Under the pieces are notes generated by a model. That model saw only the letters and a program-made list of their open reading frames with translations, did no database searches and was not told the origin of the DNA. From assembly GCA_031412915.1 (NCBI GenBank), contig JANODX010000092.1, positions 1-22,495 on the forward strand: DNA of 22,495 bases, in the 5' to 3' direction. Source of the stretch: JAGNNV01 sp031412915. GTDB taxonomy: Bacteria; Acidobacteriota; Vicinamibacteria; Fen-336; JAGNNV01. The position numbers and the translations under genes are program-made. Shown piece by piece: positions 1-7,726 of the stretch; position 1 is the stretch's first letter; each line of letters begins with the position of its first letter.

Positions 1-1
1 A

Positions 2-127
2 ATCTCCGACTACATCGACGGGCACAACGACAGCCCTCGACCATTTGTCTGGAAGGCGAAGGCCGAAACGATCATCGAGAAAGTACGTCGCGCACGCCTC
101 GCCCTGGATAAGACTCCAACAGCGTGA
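2..127 (+). CDS. IS630-family transposase, C-terminal end (cut by window edge)
   Basis: The first 41 codons, read in frame from base 2, give a tail containing YIDGHN, PFVWKAKAE and IIEKVRRAR, ending at TGA. This is the usual C-terminus of IS630/Tc1-mariner-type transposases, where a YI-x-x-HN motif precedes a PFVW segment and a final basic helix. The gene begins before the window, so the catalytic DDE residues cannot be seen and I cannot say whether it is intact. The downstream terminal inverted repeat of the element was not identified. Family assignment is by motif recognition alone. Confidence 0.72.
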   Translation: MSDYIDGHNDSPRPFVWKAKAETIIEKVRRARLALDKTPTA

Positions 128-234
128 AACACATGACTAGGAGTCTGCGCGGCAGAAGGATCCTCGAGTCTGAGGGAGAGGTACCCTTCGTCGTCGCGCG
201 GTCGCCGACACGGCGGGCATCTTCGTGGTGACCC

Positions 235-445
235 GCGGGCCAAGGGAGCGACCCGGGCTCGCCCCGCCGGGGACGCCTCGTGCGTCGGCACTGGGAGGCC
301 AGGACTCCGGAATCGTGTGCCTCCTTACGAGGCTCGGCGAGCGCGAACGATGGCCGACGGACAGTAGCGACTCGCGCTCGAGCGCGCCAGCCTGCCCTTG
401 GGGCACGCCCCGACGGGAGCGACCCGGGTCGCCCCCAAGGCCCGC
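235..445. repeat. Inverted-repeat pair, possible small non-autonomous element
   Basis: Bases 235-277 and 402-445 are imperfect inverted copies of each other, roughly 35 of 44 positions by eye. Each contains a GCGACCCGGG core and a GCGGGCC end. The second copy also contains the perfect 14-bp palindrome GCGACCCGGGTCGC at 420-433. About 125 bp lie between them with no recognisable gene. The arrangement resembles a paired REP or a MITE, but no target duplication was found. The wider stretch 128-521 between the two transposases has no convincing coding sequence. Confidence 0.45.
380..411 (+). repeat. REP-like short repeat, copy 1
   Basis: This 32-bp stretch (GAGCGCGCC, then AGCCTGCCCTTGGGGCACG) matches repeats at 11235-11266 and 12646-12677 with only a few differences, and more weakly 2457-2486. 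The copy lies inside the inverted-repeat region upstream of the IS1182 remnant. Confidence 0.45.
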
Positions 446-521
446 TCCTTCCTTGCCCCATGAGGGGACGGAGTTTTGCTGAAAAGCCTGGTATTAAAGG
501 AGCGTCGTCGATAGGCTTGTC

Positions 522-1669
522 ATGCCACCGAGCTACCAGCCCTACGAGCCGCGCCAGCAGCAGTTGCTACCGCAAGCCTTGCAGGACTGGCTTCCCGATG
601 GCCATCTGGCCTACTACATCAGTGACACCGTGGATGGCTTTGATTTGAGCGCTTTCCACGCGCGGTATTCCGAAGGTGGCCCACGGAATCAGCCGTTTCA
701 TCCCGCGATGATGGTGAAGATCCTGGTCTACGGCTATGCGACGGGAGTGTTCAGCTCGCGCAAGATCGCAAGGAAGCTGCAAGAGGATGTGGCGTTCCGC
801 GTTTTGGGAGCGGGCAATTTCCCAGCGCACCGCACGGTGTGTGACTTTCGGGCTCTTCATCTGAAAGAACTGGCGGCCTTGTTTGTCCAGGTGGTGCGCC
901 TGCCCTGCTGGAGAAAGCGAGGGCGACTGACGAGGCGGAGCAGAACGAGCCGGAACTCGACATTCCCGCGGAACTGACGCGACGGAAGGATCGGCTCGAA
1001 GTGATCGCCGCGGCAAAGGCTCGCCTGGAACAGCGACAGCGTGAGATGGATGCGGCCCGGGGGCGCAGTGAGGGAGACGAACGAATTCCCCGCCATCCCA
1101 ATGGCGATCCCAAAGGCGGAGGACCTTACAAGCGCGACTTCGGCGTGCCCGAGGAGACCGCGCAGGAGAATTTCACCGATAGCGACAGCCGGATCATGAA
1201 GCGGTCAGGTGGCGGCTTCGATCAGAGCTACAACGCCCATGCAGCGGTCGACGAAACCGCGCTGATTGTGGTGGCCGCGGAACTCACCAACAATGCGTCT
1301 GACAGCGATCGCTTGCCGGTGCTTCTGGAAGCGGTCAAGGAGAACTTGAATGCCCTGCCCGACCAGGCACTGGCGGACGCCGGCTTTCGAGGCGAGGCGG
1401 TACTCGAACAACTGAAGGGCCTTCCAGTCGAACTGATCATCGCTCTCGGGCGCGAAGGGAAGCAGGACGCCACCATCGATGCGGTGAAATATCCGCGTAC
1501 CGCCGACATGGCGGCCAAGCTCCGAAGCGATGTAGGCAAGAAGGCCTACCGCAAGCGCAAGTGGATCTCTGAAGCGCCCCACGGCTGGATTAAGAATGTC
1601 CTGGGATTCAGACAGTTCAGTTTCCGCGGTCTGACCAAAGTCACCTCCGAGCTAGGACGCGCGAAGTGA
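522..1669 (+). pseudogene. IS1182-family transposase, broken by internal deletion
   Basis: The N-terminal part (from ATG 522) has the IS1182 signature: LPDGHLAYYISD, an FHPAMMVKILVYGYATG segment, then FSSRKIARKLQEDVAFR and NFPAHRTVCDFR. The C-terminal part is in another reading frame and recognisable from about base 900 (ALLEKARATDEAEQ), through NFTDSDSRIMK, the LADAGFRGEA block carrying the second catalytic Asp, and the YRKRKWISEAPHGWIK block carrying the Glu. At about 896-902 the frame changes. The family's segment with the first catalytic Asp (DGTK motif, about 40-50 residues) is absent, so this is a deletion and not a simple frameshift. A second lesion near 1650-1675 probably displaces the extreme C-terminus, since codons from about 1676 read NLRSSALRCATR. 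The protein should be inactive. Confidence 0.85.
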
Positions 1670-2040
1670 GAGACAACCTGCGTTCCAGCGCCCTCAGGTG
1701 CGCCACCCGTAGCGCCGCGGCCGCAGGCAGCGACGTGTCCCTAAGCAGCTTCAACGAGGTGAAAGGTCAATACCTCACCGGAATCGGTGCATACGAATCG
1801 CTGGTCAAGGACGCCCGTAAGGCCGGGGCCTTGCCGGCGTGGGTGCGCCTCGGCTGGGACCCCGAGGAACTCCCGGGCTGGAAATCCCCCAGAAATCTCT
1901 GCCGCGAACGGTAGGCACAGTCGGAGTGCGGGTCTTCCCCCATGGTCCTTGATCCGGTCTTCTCACAGGTGCGCCCTTAGACGTCCGTGAACCCGATCGC
2001 TCTCATCTGGGCCGCCAATGTGGGCCCGTCCGGTGGACTT
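1670..2040. other. Stretch with no recognised gene between transposase remnants
   Basis: After the IS1182 stop, a plus-strand reading frame (1666-1914, 82 codons) begins with residues resembling the displaced transposase C-terminus. It continues with YLTGIGAYESLVKDARKAG and a Trp-rich end. I do not recognise the latter part, and it has no convincing ribosome site. No terminal repeat of either flanking element was found here. Confidence 0.3.
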
Positions 2041-2048
2041 CACTAGGG

Positions 2049-2150
2049 TCAGCATGAAGGCGTCTCGCCCACATGAGCGAGGTAGCGGGCTATGTTCGCG
2101 GGCTCCTTGATCACCGCGAGCAGCGTCATGCGCCCTTGGCAGTTGGGACA
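2049..2150 (-). pseudogene. IS91-type transposase 3' end remnant, copy 1
   Basis: The minus strand reads CPNCQGRMTLLAVIKEPANI followed by ARYLAHVGETPSC and a stop. This resembles the C-terminal tail of IS91/ISCR-type (Y2) transposases, where a CPxCxGRM motif is followed by LIAxIxDP and a ...RxxLxHxG helix. Only the last 33 residues remain and the catalytic tyrosine region is absent. A partial direct repeat of this piece lies at 2343-2427. Confidence 0.6.
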
Positions 2151-2342
2151 GTTGGCAGAAGAACTGCGGGGACGGGATTATGCAAGAGATTTCAGCCCCA
2201 GGACGACCAGGTGTTTTCCCAGATCCCGCCACGCCGCCTGAGTGATTGTCGGGTCGTCGACTACTAAGTCGACTCAAACAAGAAGCAGCGTTCCGCAGCG
2301 GTCTCGGACCGCCTCCGCGCCCTGGCCTCCTTCGCCAACTGC

Positions 2343-2427
2343 CTAAAGACTGGCTTGGATCGCGGACCGCGTTGCGGGCTTCTTGATGACCGCGAGCAGC
2401 GTCATGCGCCCGTGACAGATTGGGACA
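2343..2427 (-). pseudogene. IS91-type transposase 3' end remnant, copy 2
   Basis: This is a second, more decayed copy of the segment at 2049-2150. The two share the block around GACCGCGAGCAGCGTCATGC with few differences. On the minus strand it reads GRMTLLAVIKKPA and then stops at TAG. The Cys motif is shifted out of frame by one extra base. It lies in direct orientation about 280 bp from copy 1. Confidence 0.55.
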
Positions 2428-2456
2428 GTTGAGGAGCGCGGAGCCTGGGCTTGGGC

Positions 2457-2486
2457 CAGCGCGAAGCCTCCCCTCGGGGGACGTCC
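2457..2486 (+). repeat. REP-like short repeat, divergent copy
   Basis: The stretch CAGCGCGAAGCCTCCCCTCG followed by GGGGACGTCC resembles the 32-bp repeats at 11235 and 12646, which contain GCGCGAAGCCTGCCCTCGGG. It lies in the 145-bp gap between the IS91 remnant and the 3' end of the kinase-TPR gene. Divergence makes the assignment tentative. Confidence 0.35.
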
Positions 2487-2575
2487 ACCGCGAATGTGAA
2501 GGGACCTGCCTCAATCTTGTAGCCCGAGGACGTTCCCGGCGCTTTCACCGCTCGCGGAGGACGCCTTTCCTTTGG

Positions 2576-4963
2576 TCACGGCGGAAGGCGCATCTTCTCG
2601 AGGAGGGCCGTATAGCGAGGATCGCTCTTGAGCCTCTTGATGTGCGGGCCGCCGACCTTTATCTGCGAGAGCCCGCTATCACGCCGGACATAGGCCCGCT
2701 CCAGCCACTCGAACGCTCGATCCACCTCACCTCGGTAGGCGTAGACCTCGGCAATCTGAAAGGCGGCTACGTCCTGGTAGTTCGCGACGAGCTCCCTGAG
2801 TGTTGCGTCGGCCTCCTCCTGACGCCCCAGGGCGTGATAGAGCAGCGCAAAGCCGTAGCGCCGCCAAAGATCCCGCTTCTCCTGCTTCATCTCAACGAGC
2901 GCTGCATCCGGTCGGGACTGCGCCAGGTAGACCAGAGCCAGATCCTCGTGAGCGCCCGGGTACTCCGGATTCAGTTCCAGGACCTTCTGGAACGACACGG
3001 CCGCCTCGTCGAGGCGGCCGAGGAAGTAGGCGTAGCGCGCGAGGCGGTAGTGGACCCTGACGTTGAGGGGGTCGGCCATCGCGGCGCGACGAGTCAGGTC
3101 GTGGGCTTCGTCGAGGCGGCCCAGGGTGCCCGCGATCCTCGCCGCCTCGAGGATCAGGCTCGGATTGCCGGGGTCGAGCTGCAGCGCTCGCTGGGACGAG
3201 GCGTCCGCCCCGATCCAATCCCACTCGTATACCCTTCGAAGGACCGCCAGTGCCGCGTGAGCCTCGGCCAGGTTCGGATCGAGCTCCAGAGCGCGCTCCA
3301 CGGCCTTTCGCGCCTTCTTGTATCCGTCGTCTACCGGCGAATAGCCCTCGGACGCCCGGTTGCCGTAGGCACGCGATAGTCCGGTCCAGGCTGGTGCGTA
3401 GCCAGGATCGAGCTCCACCGCTTCCCCGAAGTACCGGAGCGCGTTCTCCAGGCTCTCTTTGGTGTTGAGCTCGAGGAAGTACTTCCCCTGCAGGTAGGCG
3501 TTGTAAGCGGGGGCCGTCGTCACACGCGGAGCGCTCGCCCCTGGCGTGGCCCCGAGGAGCGTCACCTTCAGCGCTTCCGCCACCGACCGGGCGATGTCGT
3601 CCTGGACCGCGAAGATGTCGTCCAACTCCCGGTCGTAGGTTTCCGACCATATGTGAAAGCCATCGCTGGCATTCACCAGCTGCGCAGTGATCCTGACCCG
3701 GCCTCCTGACATGCGGATGCTGCCTTCGAGAAGGGTAGCGACGCCCAGCTTCTTGCCGATCACCCGCAGATCTTCTTGCTTGTTCTTGAACTGGAAGGCG
3801 GACGTTCTCCCCGCCACCCGCAATCGTGGACTCTTGGCCAGCACGTTGAGGAGCTCATCCGTCAGGCCGTCGGCGAAGTATTCCTGGTCGTGCCCGGGAC
3901 TCAAGTCCACCATGGGCAAGACCGCGATCGAAGGAGCGGTGGAGCCCGAAGTCGGGACTCTCGGGCCACGGCCGATCCACAGTCCCGCGCCCACCGCCAG
4001 CGCCAATAGGGCCGCGCCAACGCCGGCCAAGAGCCCGTGCCGCCAACGGCCCGGGGTCGACGCCAATGGCGCGGCCCCGCTCGCGGGCGAGACGTGGCCA
4101 GCGGTCGTTTCCTGCCGTAGCCGCCGCAGGTCCGCCCCCATGTCGGAAGCCCTCTGGTAGCGAAAGGTCTTGTCCTTCGCCAGGGCCTTGGCGATGATTC
4201 GTTCCAGCTCCGCGGGCACATGGAGGTCGCTCGGAATCAACGCGGGCGGCTCCCGGCAGAAGATCGCTTCCAGGATCTCCCCGCTCGTTGCCCCGGGAAA
4301 CGCCAGCGACCCCGTGACCATCTCGTACAGGACCGCCCCAAACGAGAAGAGATCGGTCCGCGAGTCGAGCTCTTGGCCCCGGGCCTGCTCCGGTGACATG
4401 TATGGCATCGTCCCCATCATCACCCCGGCGCGCGTGAGCTGTTCTGGATGGTCGGCGGTGGGTGTGTTGCTATCCGCCACTATCCCTCTCGCCAGCATCT
4501 GCTTCGCCAACCCGAAATCGAGCAACTTCGCCTGACCGCGTTCGGTCACGAAGATGTTGGCCGGCTTGACGTCCCGGTGCACGATGCCCTCGGCATGCGC
4601 GGCTTCCAACGCGTCTATGATCTGCGTTCCCAGATCCAGAATGCGCTCCATCGCAATCGGCTTGCCACCGATCCGGTGCTTCAGCGTCGTCCCCTTCATC
4701 AACTCCATCGCGATGAACGGACGACCTTCGTGTTCGGCGATCTCGTAGATCGCGCATATGTTGGGGTGATTGAGAGCCGAGGCGGCTCGAGCTTCGCGCC
4801 GGAACCGCGAAACCGCCTCCGCGCTTCCGAGAAGCTCATCGGGCAGGAACTTGAGCGCCACCTGGCGCTCCAAGCTGAGGTCGAAGGCCTCGTACACCAC
4901 ACCCATCCCGCCACTACCGAGCTCGTTCTCGATCCGGTAGTGAGAGACGGTCTCGCCGATCAT
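2576..4963 (-). CDS. Membrane Ser/Thr protein kinase with CadC/TolB-like and TPR domains
   Basis: A 795-residue PknB-type kinase. The cytoplasmic kinase domain spans about residues 7-275, with a glycine loop GSGGMG, the VALK lysine (38), the HRD aspartate (131) and the DFG aspartate (149). One membrane segment follows at about 309-330. Then comes a domain starting SIAVLPMVDLS with YFADGLTDELL, as in CadC/adenylate-cyclase-associated TolB-N-like regions, then TPR repeats to the end (FGEAVELDPGYAPAW and similar). The likely role is phosphorylation signalling with a TPR interaction platform beyond the membrane. I chose ATG 4963 because MIGETVSHYRI is the usual start of this family. A TTG at 4987 with a GGAG upstream is possible and would add eight residues. 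It is unlike the propeller kinases further right. Confidence 0.9.
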   Translation of the reverse strand: MIGETVSHYRIENELGSGGMGVVYEAFDLSLERQVALKFLPDELLGSAEAVSRFRREARAASALNHPNICAIYEIAEHEGRPFIAMELMKGTTLKHRIGGKPIAMERILDLGTQIIDALEAAHAEGIVHRDVKPANIFVTERGQAKLLDFGLAKQMLARGIVADSNTPTADHPEQLTRAGVMMGTMPYMSPEQARGQELDSRTDLFSFGAVLYEMVTGSLAFPGATSGEILEAIFCREPPALIPSDLHVPAELERIIAKALAKDKTFRYQRASDMGADLRRLRQETTAGHVSPASGAAPLASTPGRWRHGLLAGVGAALLALAVGAGLWIGRGPRVPTSGSTAPSIAVLPMVDLSPGHDQEYFADGLTDELLNVLAKSPRLRVAGRTSAFQFKNKQEDLRVIGKKLGVATLLEGSIRMSGGRVRITAQLVNASDGFHIWSETYDRELDDIFAVQDDIARSVAEALKVTLLGATPGASAPRVTTAPAYNAYLQGKYFLELNTKESLENALRYFGEAVELDPGYAPAWTGLSRAYGNRASEGYSPVDDGYKKARKAVERALELDPNLAEAHAALAVLRRVYEWDWIGADASSQRALQLDPGNPSLILEAARIAGTLGRLDEAHDLTRRAAMADPLNVRVHYRLARYAYFLGRLDEAAVSFQKVLELNPEYPGAHEDLALVYLAQSRPDAALVEMKQEKRDLWRRYGFALLYHALGRQEEADATLRELVANYQDVAAFQIAEVYAYRGEVDRAFEWLERAYVRRDSGLSQIKVGGPHIKRLKSDPRYTALLEKMRLPP

Positions 4964-5114
4964 CGTCGTGATGTGACTCGGACCCAAGAGGCTCCGGGCG
5001 AGGGAATCAGGGAATGGCTCAGTCCACCCCCTTCTGGGGGAGATTCGTGGGAAAAGTACGGAGCGCCTGAATGCCGTCGGCGAAGTCGAGATGGTCTGGC
5101 CGCGCTGGCGAGGC

Positions 5115-5213
5115 TCATTTCGCGGCCTCCGTCAGACGCCTCACCTCCTCGAACCAGTCCTGGACCACGACCAGCTCGGACGCGCGCAGCGGGTAGACGT
5201 TGGAGAGCGGCAT
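5115..5213 (-). pseudogene. Remnant of a propeller-kinase C-terminal tail
   Basis: A 32-codon frame reads MPLSNVYPLRASELVVVQDW then FEEVRRLTEAAK and stops. Its end resembles the last residues of the kinase ending at 15519 (QMVLVQNWVEELKTRVKPK). A TAG lies six codons upstream in frame, so only the tail survives. An AGGAG lies four bases before the ATG, so translation as a small peptide cannot be excluded. Confidence 0.4.
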
Positions 5214-5273
5214 TCGACTCCTGACTTTCTAGCCGCTCACTATACAGCTGGCCCTGCCCCTTGCTCCTGACGT

Positions 5274-5388
5274 TCAGCGGCTGATCCTGGTCACGCCGGG
5301 GATGGCGTCCTAGGCCTCGTCGAAGGTCAGGATGCGGTCCACGTGCTGGCGCTCCATGACGGCCAGATGCAGGGTGTCGCGAGCCGCT
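5274..5388 (-). pseudogene. VapC-like PIN-domain toxin, C-terminal remnant
   Basis: The minus strand reads ARDTLHLAVMERQHVDRIL then TFDEA, an amber stop, and DAIPGVTRISR before TGA. This matches the C-terminus of VapC-type PIN ribonucleases: the acidic ARDxLHLAVM helix, the (S/T)FDxxFD strand-loop, and PGVxRI. An in-frame TAG sits where the family has an aromatic or Gly residue before the second Asp. The N-terminal half is missing, and homology ends exactly at the stop of the neighbouring peptidase gene. Confidence 0.6.
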
Positions 5389-6831
5389 CTACCTGCCGGC
5401 CAGCGCCTTCATGAACTGATCGTAGAACTCGACCCCCGCGTAGAAATCGAGGGCGCGGATCCGCTCGTCCTTCCCGTGGGCGCGTCCGTCTCCCTGATCG
5501 AGAAAGGCACCGGAGACGCCATAAGACGGAATCCCCGCGGCTCGCAGGAATCGGGCATCCGTCATCCCCGTCTCCATGCCGGGCAACACGACCACGCCCG
5601 GCCACAGGCGATCCCTCACCCGCTCGATCGCGGCAAAGAGATCCGGCCGCAGGGGCGATGCCGGAGGGTCGGACGGCTCATTGAACTGCCAGGTGATTTC
5701 CACTCCCGGGTCGGCAATCGCCTGGCGAAGGCTCTGCAGCATATCGGCGGAGGTATGCCCGGGCACGATCCGGCAGTTGATCACGGCCTTGGCGCGCTGA
5801 GGGAGCGCGCTCGGGCCGTGGCCCGCGTCCAGCATCGTGGCCACGCATGTGGTCCGCAGCAGCGCGTTGTAATAGGGATCTTCCGACAGGCGTTCGATCG
5901 CCGCCGGATCCGCCGGATCGCGGGACACCGCTTTCATGTCGGCGGCGAGCTGGCCTGACTCGAGCGCGCTCAGCGCCGCGAACTGGCCGCGGGTGACGTC
6001 ATTCAGCTGGACCGGAAACCGAAGCTTCTCGATCTGATGGAGCGCCGCCGCCAGTTCGTAGATCGCGTTGTCCTTTCTAGGCACCGAACCATGACCCCCG
6101 CGGTTGTGCGTCTCGAGCTGAAGGATGGTCTCTTTCTTCTCGCCGGCGGCAACCGCGATGCTGAAGGGCTTGCCGCCCCGGGTCTGGAAATCGCCGCCGT
6201 CCGAGTTCAGAGAGTATTCCGCATCGACCAGGTCGCGATGGTTCTTCATCAACCAGGCGACGCCATTCTCGTCGTTGTACAGCTCTTCATCTGCCGTGAG
6301 CGCCAGCACCAGATCCCGGCTCGGGGTCCAGCCTTCCTGCTTCCACCGGATAAAGTTCGTGACGGCGATCGCGGCGGCCCCCTTCATGTCCTGGGTTCCG
6401 CGTCCGTAGAAGTACCCGTCGCGCTCGGTGAACGTGAACGGATCGAGGTCGGGCGACCAGTCCTCTTTCCGTGCCTCCACGACGTCCAGATGTCCGATGA
6501 TCAGGAGGGGTTTGGCCTTGCCGCTGCCGCGCAGACGCACCACCACGTTCTTCTTGCGCGCCGCAGGCCCGATGACCTGAATGTCGGATTCAGAAAAACC
6601 CGCTGCGCGCAGCCGCCGCGCCACGGCCTCCGCCGCCGGCGTCGAACCCACGCCAGATTCCGTCGTCTTGATCTCGATCAGTTCCTGAAAGATCTCACGC
6701 GCGAGTGGCCGGTAGTCGCGACCAGCCGCGGTCGGCGTTTGCGCCCCCAGTGAGCTGACGCAGCCCACGAGAAGGAACGTCGCGAACAGAGCTGGACCGA
6801 CGCATGGATTCCGGTGCGAATCATGGGTCAT
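5389..6831 (-). CDS. M20-family metallopeptidase, predicted lipoprotein
   Basis: A 480-residue secreted zinc peptidase of the M20/M28-like clan (carboxypeptidase, dipeptidase or deacylase). The N-terminus has a hydrophobic stretch and a lipobox LVGC with Cys24, suggesting a lipid-anchored envelope protein. Visible metal and catalytic motifs are GHLDVV (His114, Asp116), GTQDMKG (Asp148), ADEE (Glu182, Glu183) and, near the C-terminus, GRAHGKDERI with the last His ligand. The GGHGSV dimerisation-domain histidine is also present. Start ATG 6831 is chosen because it opens the signal peptide; the frame runs on upstream to 7041 without signal-like character. Substrate is not determinable. The gene stands alone, convergent with nothing, and its stop abuts the PIN remnant. 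Confidence 0.9.
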   Translation of the reverse strand: MTHDSHRNPCVGPALFATFLLVGCVSSLGAQTPTAAGRDYRPLAREIFQELIEIKTTESGVGSTPAAEAVARRLRAAGFSESDIQVIGPAARKKNVVVRLRGSGKAKPLLIIGHLDVVEARKEDWSPDLDPFTFTERDGYFYGRGTQDMKGAAAIAVTNFIRWKQEGWTPSRDLVLALTADEELYNDENGVAWLMKNHRDLVDAEYSLNSDGGDFQTRGGKPFSIAVAAGEKKETILQLETHNRGGHGSVPRKDNAIYELAAALHQIEKLRFPVQLNDVTRGQFAALSALESGQLAADMKAVSRDPADPAAIERLSEDPYYNALLRTTCVATMLDAGHGPSALPQRAKAVINCRIVPGHTSADMLQSLRQAIADPGVEITWQFNEPSDPPASPLRPDLFAAIERVRDRLWPGVVVLPGMETGMTDARFLRAAGIPSYGVSGAFLDQGDGRAHGKDERIRALDFYAGVEFYDQFMKALAGR

Positions 6832-7038
6832 AGGCGAAGAAGCATAGCAAGAGCTCCGCCGCCGGCCGGCCCCGGGGTGATCGCGAAGGTCGAAGCCTAC
6901 TCGCCCTTCGCGTCTCCGCTCACACCGCACGGATTGTAGATCCTTCCCTCGTAGATTCTTCGTTTTTCGCGAAGATGTTGTGCTGACCTCAGGCGGCAGC
7001 GGCGAAGAGTGCGCAATAGTCTTTTTTCCGATAACTGA

Positions 7039-7057
7039 CAATAGGAATTAACTATTG
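7039..7057. promoter_or_regulatory. AT-rich inverted repeat upstream of the NTF2-like gene
   Basis: CAATAG (7039-7044) and CTATTG (7052-7057) are perfect 6-bp inverted arms around an AT-rich 7-bp centre, about 70 bp before the ATG at 7127. The surrounding DNA is clearly more AT-rich than the rest of the window, as expected of a promoter. No clean -35/-10 pair was found. Confidence 0.3.
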
Positions 7058-7126
7058 GTGGCGTCCCGAAACTGTTTCGTATCATCCTAACTCACCCAAA
7101 TAGTCCATGAATTGAAGGAGTCGTCT

Positions 7127-7713
7127 ATGCAAACACCCAAGCTCGCCACCGCAATCGTCCTGACCCTGCTGTCTACGTCAGCGGCACTGGCCCAACGTTC
7201 CCCGGCTCTTGGCCAGAACGTCCTTAACTCCAATGTTACCGAAGCCGAGATTCAAGCGGCGGAAGAAGCCTGGGGAAAGGCGCTCATCGACATCAGCAGG
7301 GACTTTGATGCCGGCGGCATCGAAAAGGCCACACAAACCGCCAACGCGGTGTTAGATGCGGCCTACGGCTATAACATGGGAACCGTCCTCTTCAAGCCGA
7401 CCTTGACTCACGGCGACCAGACTTTTCGGACCACAAAGGAAGGCGCGCTTGCCTACTTTGTCGGAGGCAACAAGAAGTTTCCCAACGATTCCGGTTCGCC
7501 CTCAAAGGGTGGGAGAAGTACGAATACAAGAATGCCGGAGTCATCATTGATGGAGACATGGCCATGACCATGGGGAATGTGTTCTTGTATGACAAGAAGG
7601 GCCAGGTCACGAAGGTTGACAAGACCTGGGGGTTCAAGAAGGACGCTCAGGGCAAGCTCAGAATCGTTCTACACCACTCTTCCCTCCCCTTCACTCCCGA
7701 CGCCAGGAAGTAA
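7127..7713 (+). pseudogene. Secreted NTF2-like (SnoaL/DUF4440-type) protein, frameshifted
   Basis: From ATG 7127, with GAAGGAG six bases upstream, a signal peptide ending ALAQ leads to a mature protein with an AAEEAWGKALIDISRDF helix, VLDAAYGYNMG, VLFKPTLT and an FRTTKEGALAYFVGG segment. At about 7487-7498 the frame slips by one missing base. The rest is plainly the same protein: FALKGWEKYEYKNAG, VIIDGDMAMTMGNV, VDKTWGFKKD, then LRIVLHHSSLPF to TAA 7713. The total is one base short of 196 codons. Relatives are often labelled phosphoribosyl-AMP cyclohydrolase, which I think is a misannotation of an NTF2-fold protein. It is either a recent pseudogene or a sequencing error. Confidence 0.75.
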
Positions 7714-7726
7714 GCGCGGGTCCCTT

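Noticed and set aside
2420..3379. Plus-strand open frame of 319 codons
   Set aside because: It is antisense to the TPR region of the kinase gene; the minus strand has clear domain motifs and the plus strand none.
5027..5040. CCCCC-TTCT-GGGGG hairpin as a terminator
   Set aside because: It lies upstream of the minus-strand kinase-TPR start, has only a 5-bp stem and no T tract on either strand.
6832..7041. Upstream extension of the M20 peptidase to 7041
   Set aside because: The added 70 residues are polar and Arg-rich with no family similarity, and they would bury the lipoprotein signal peptide.
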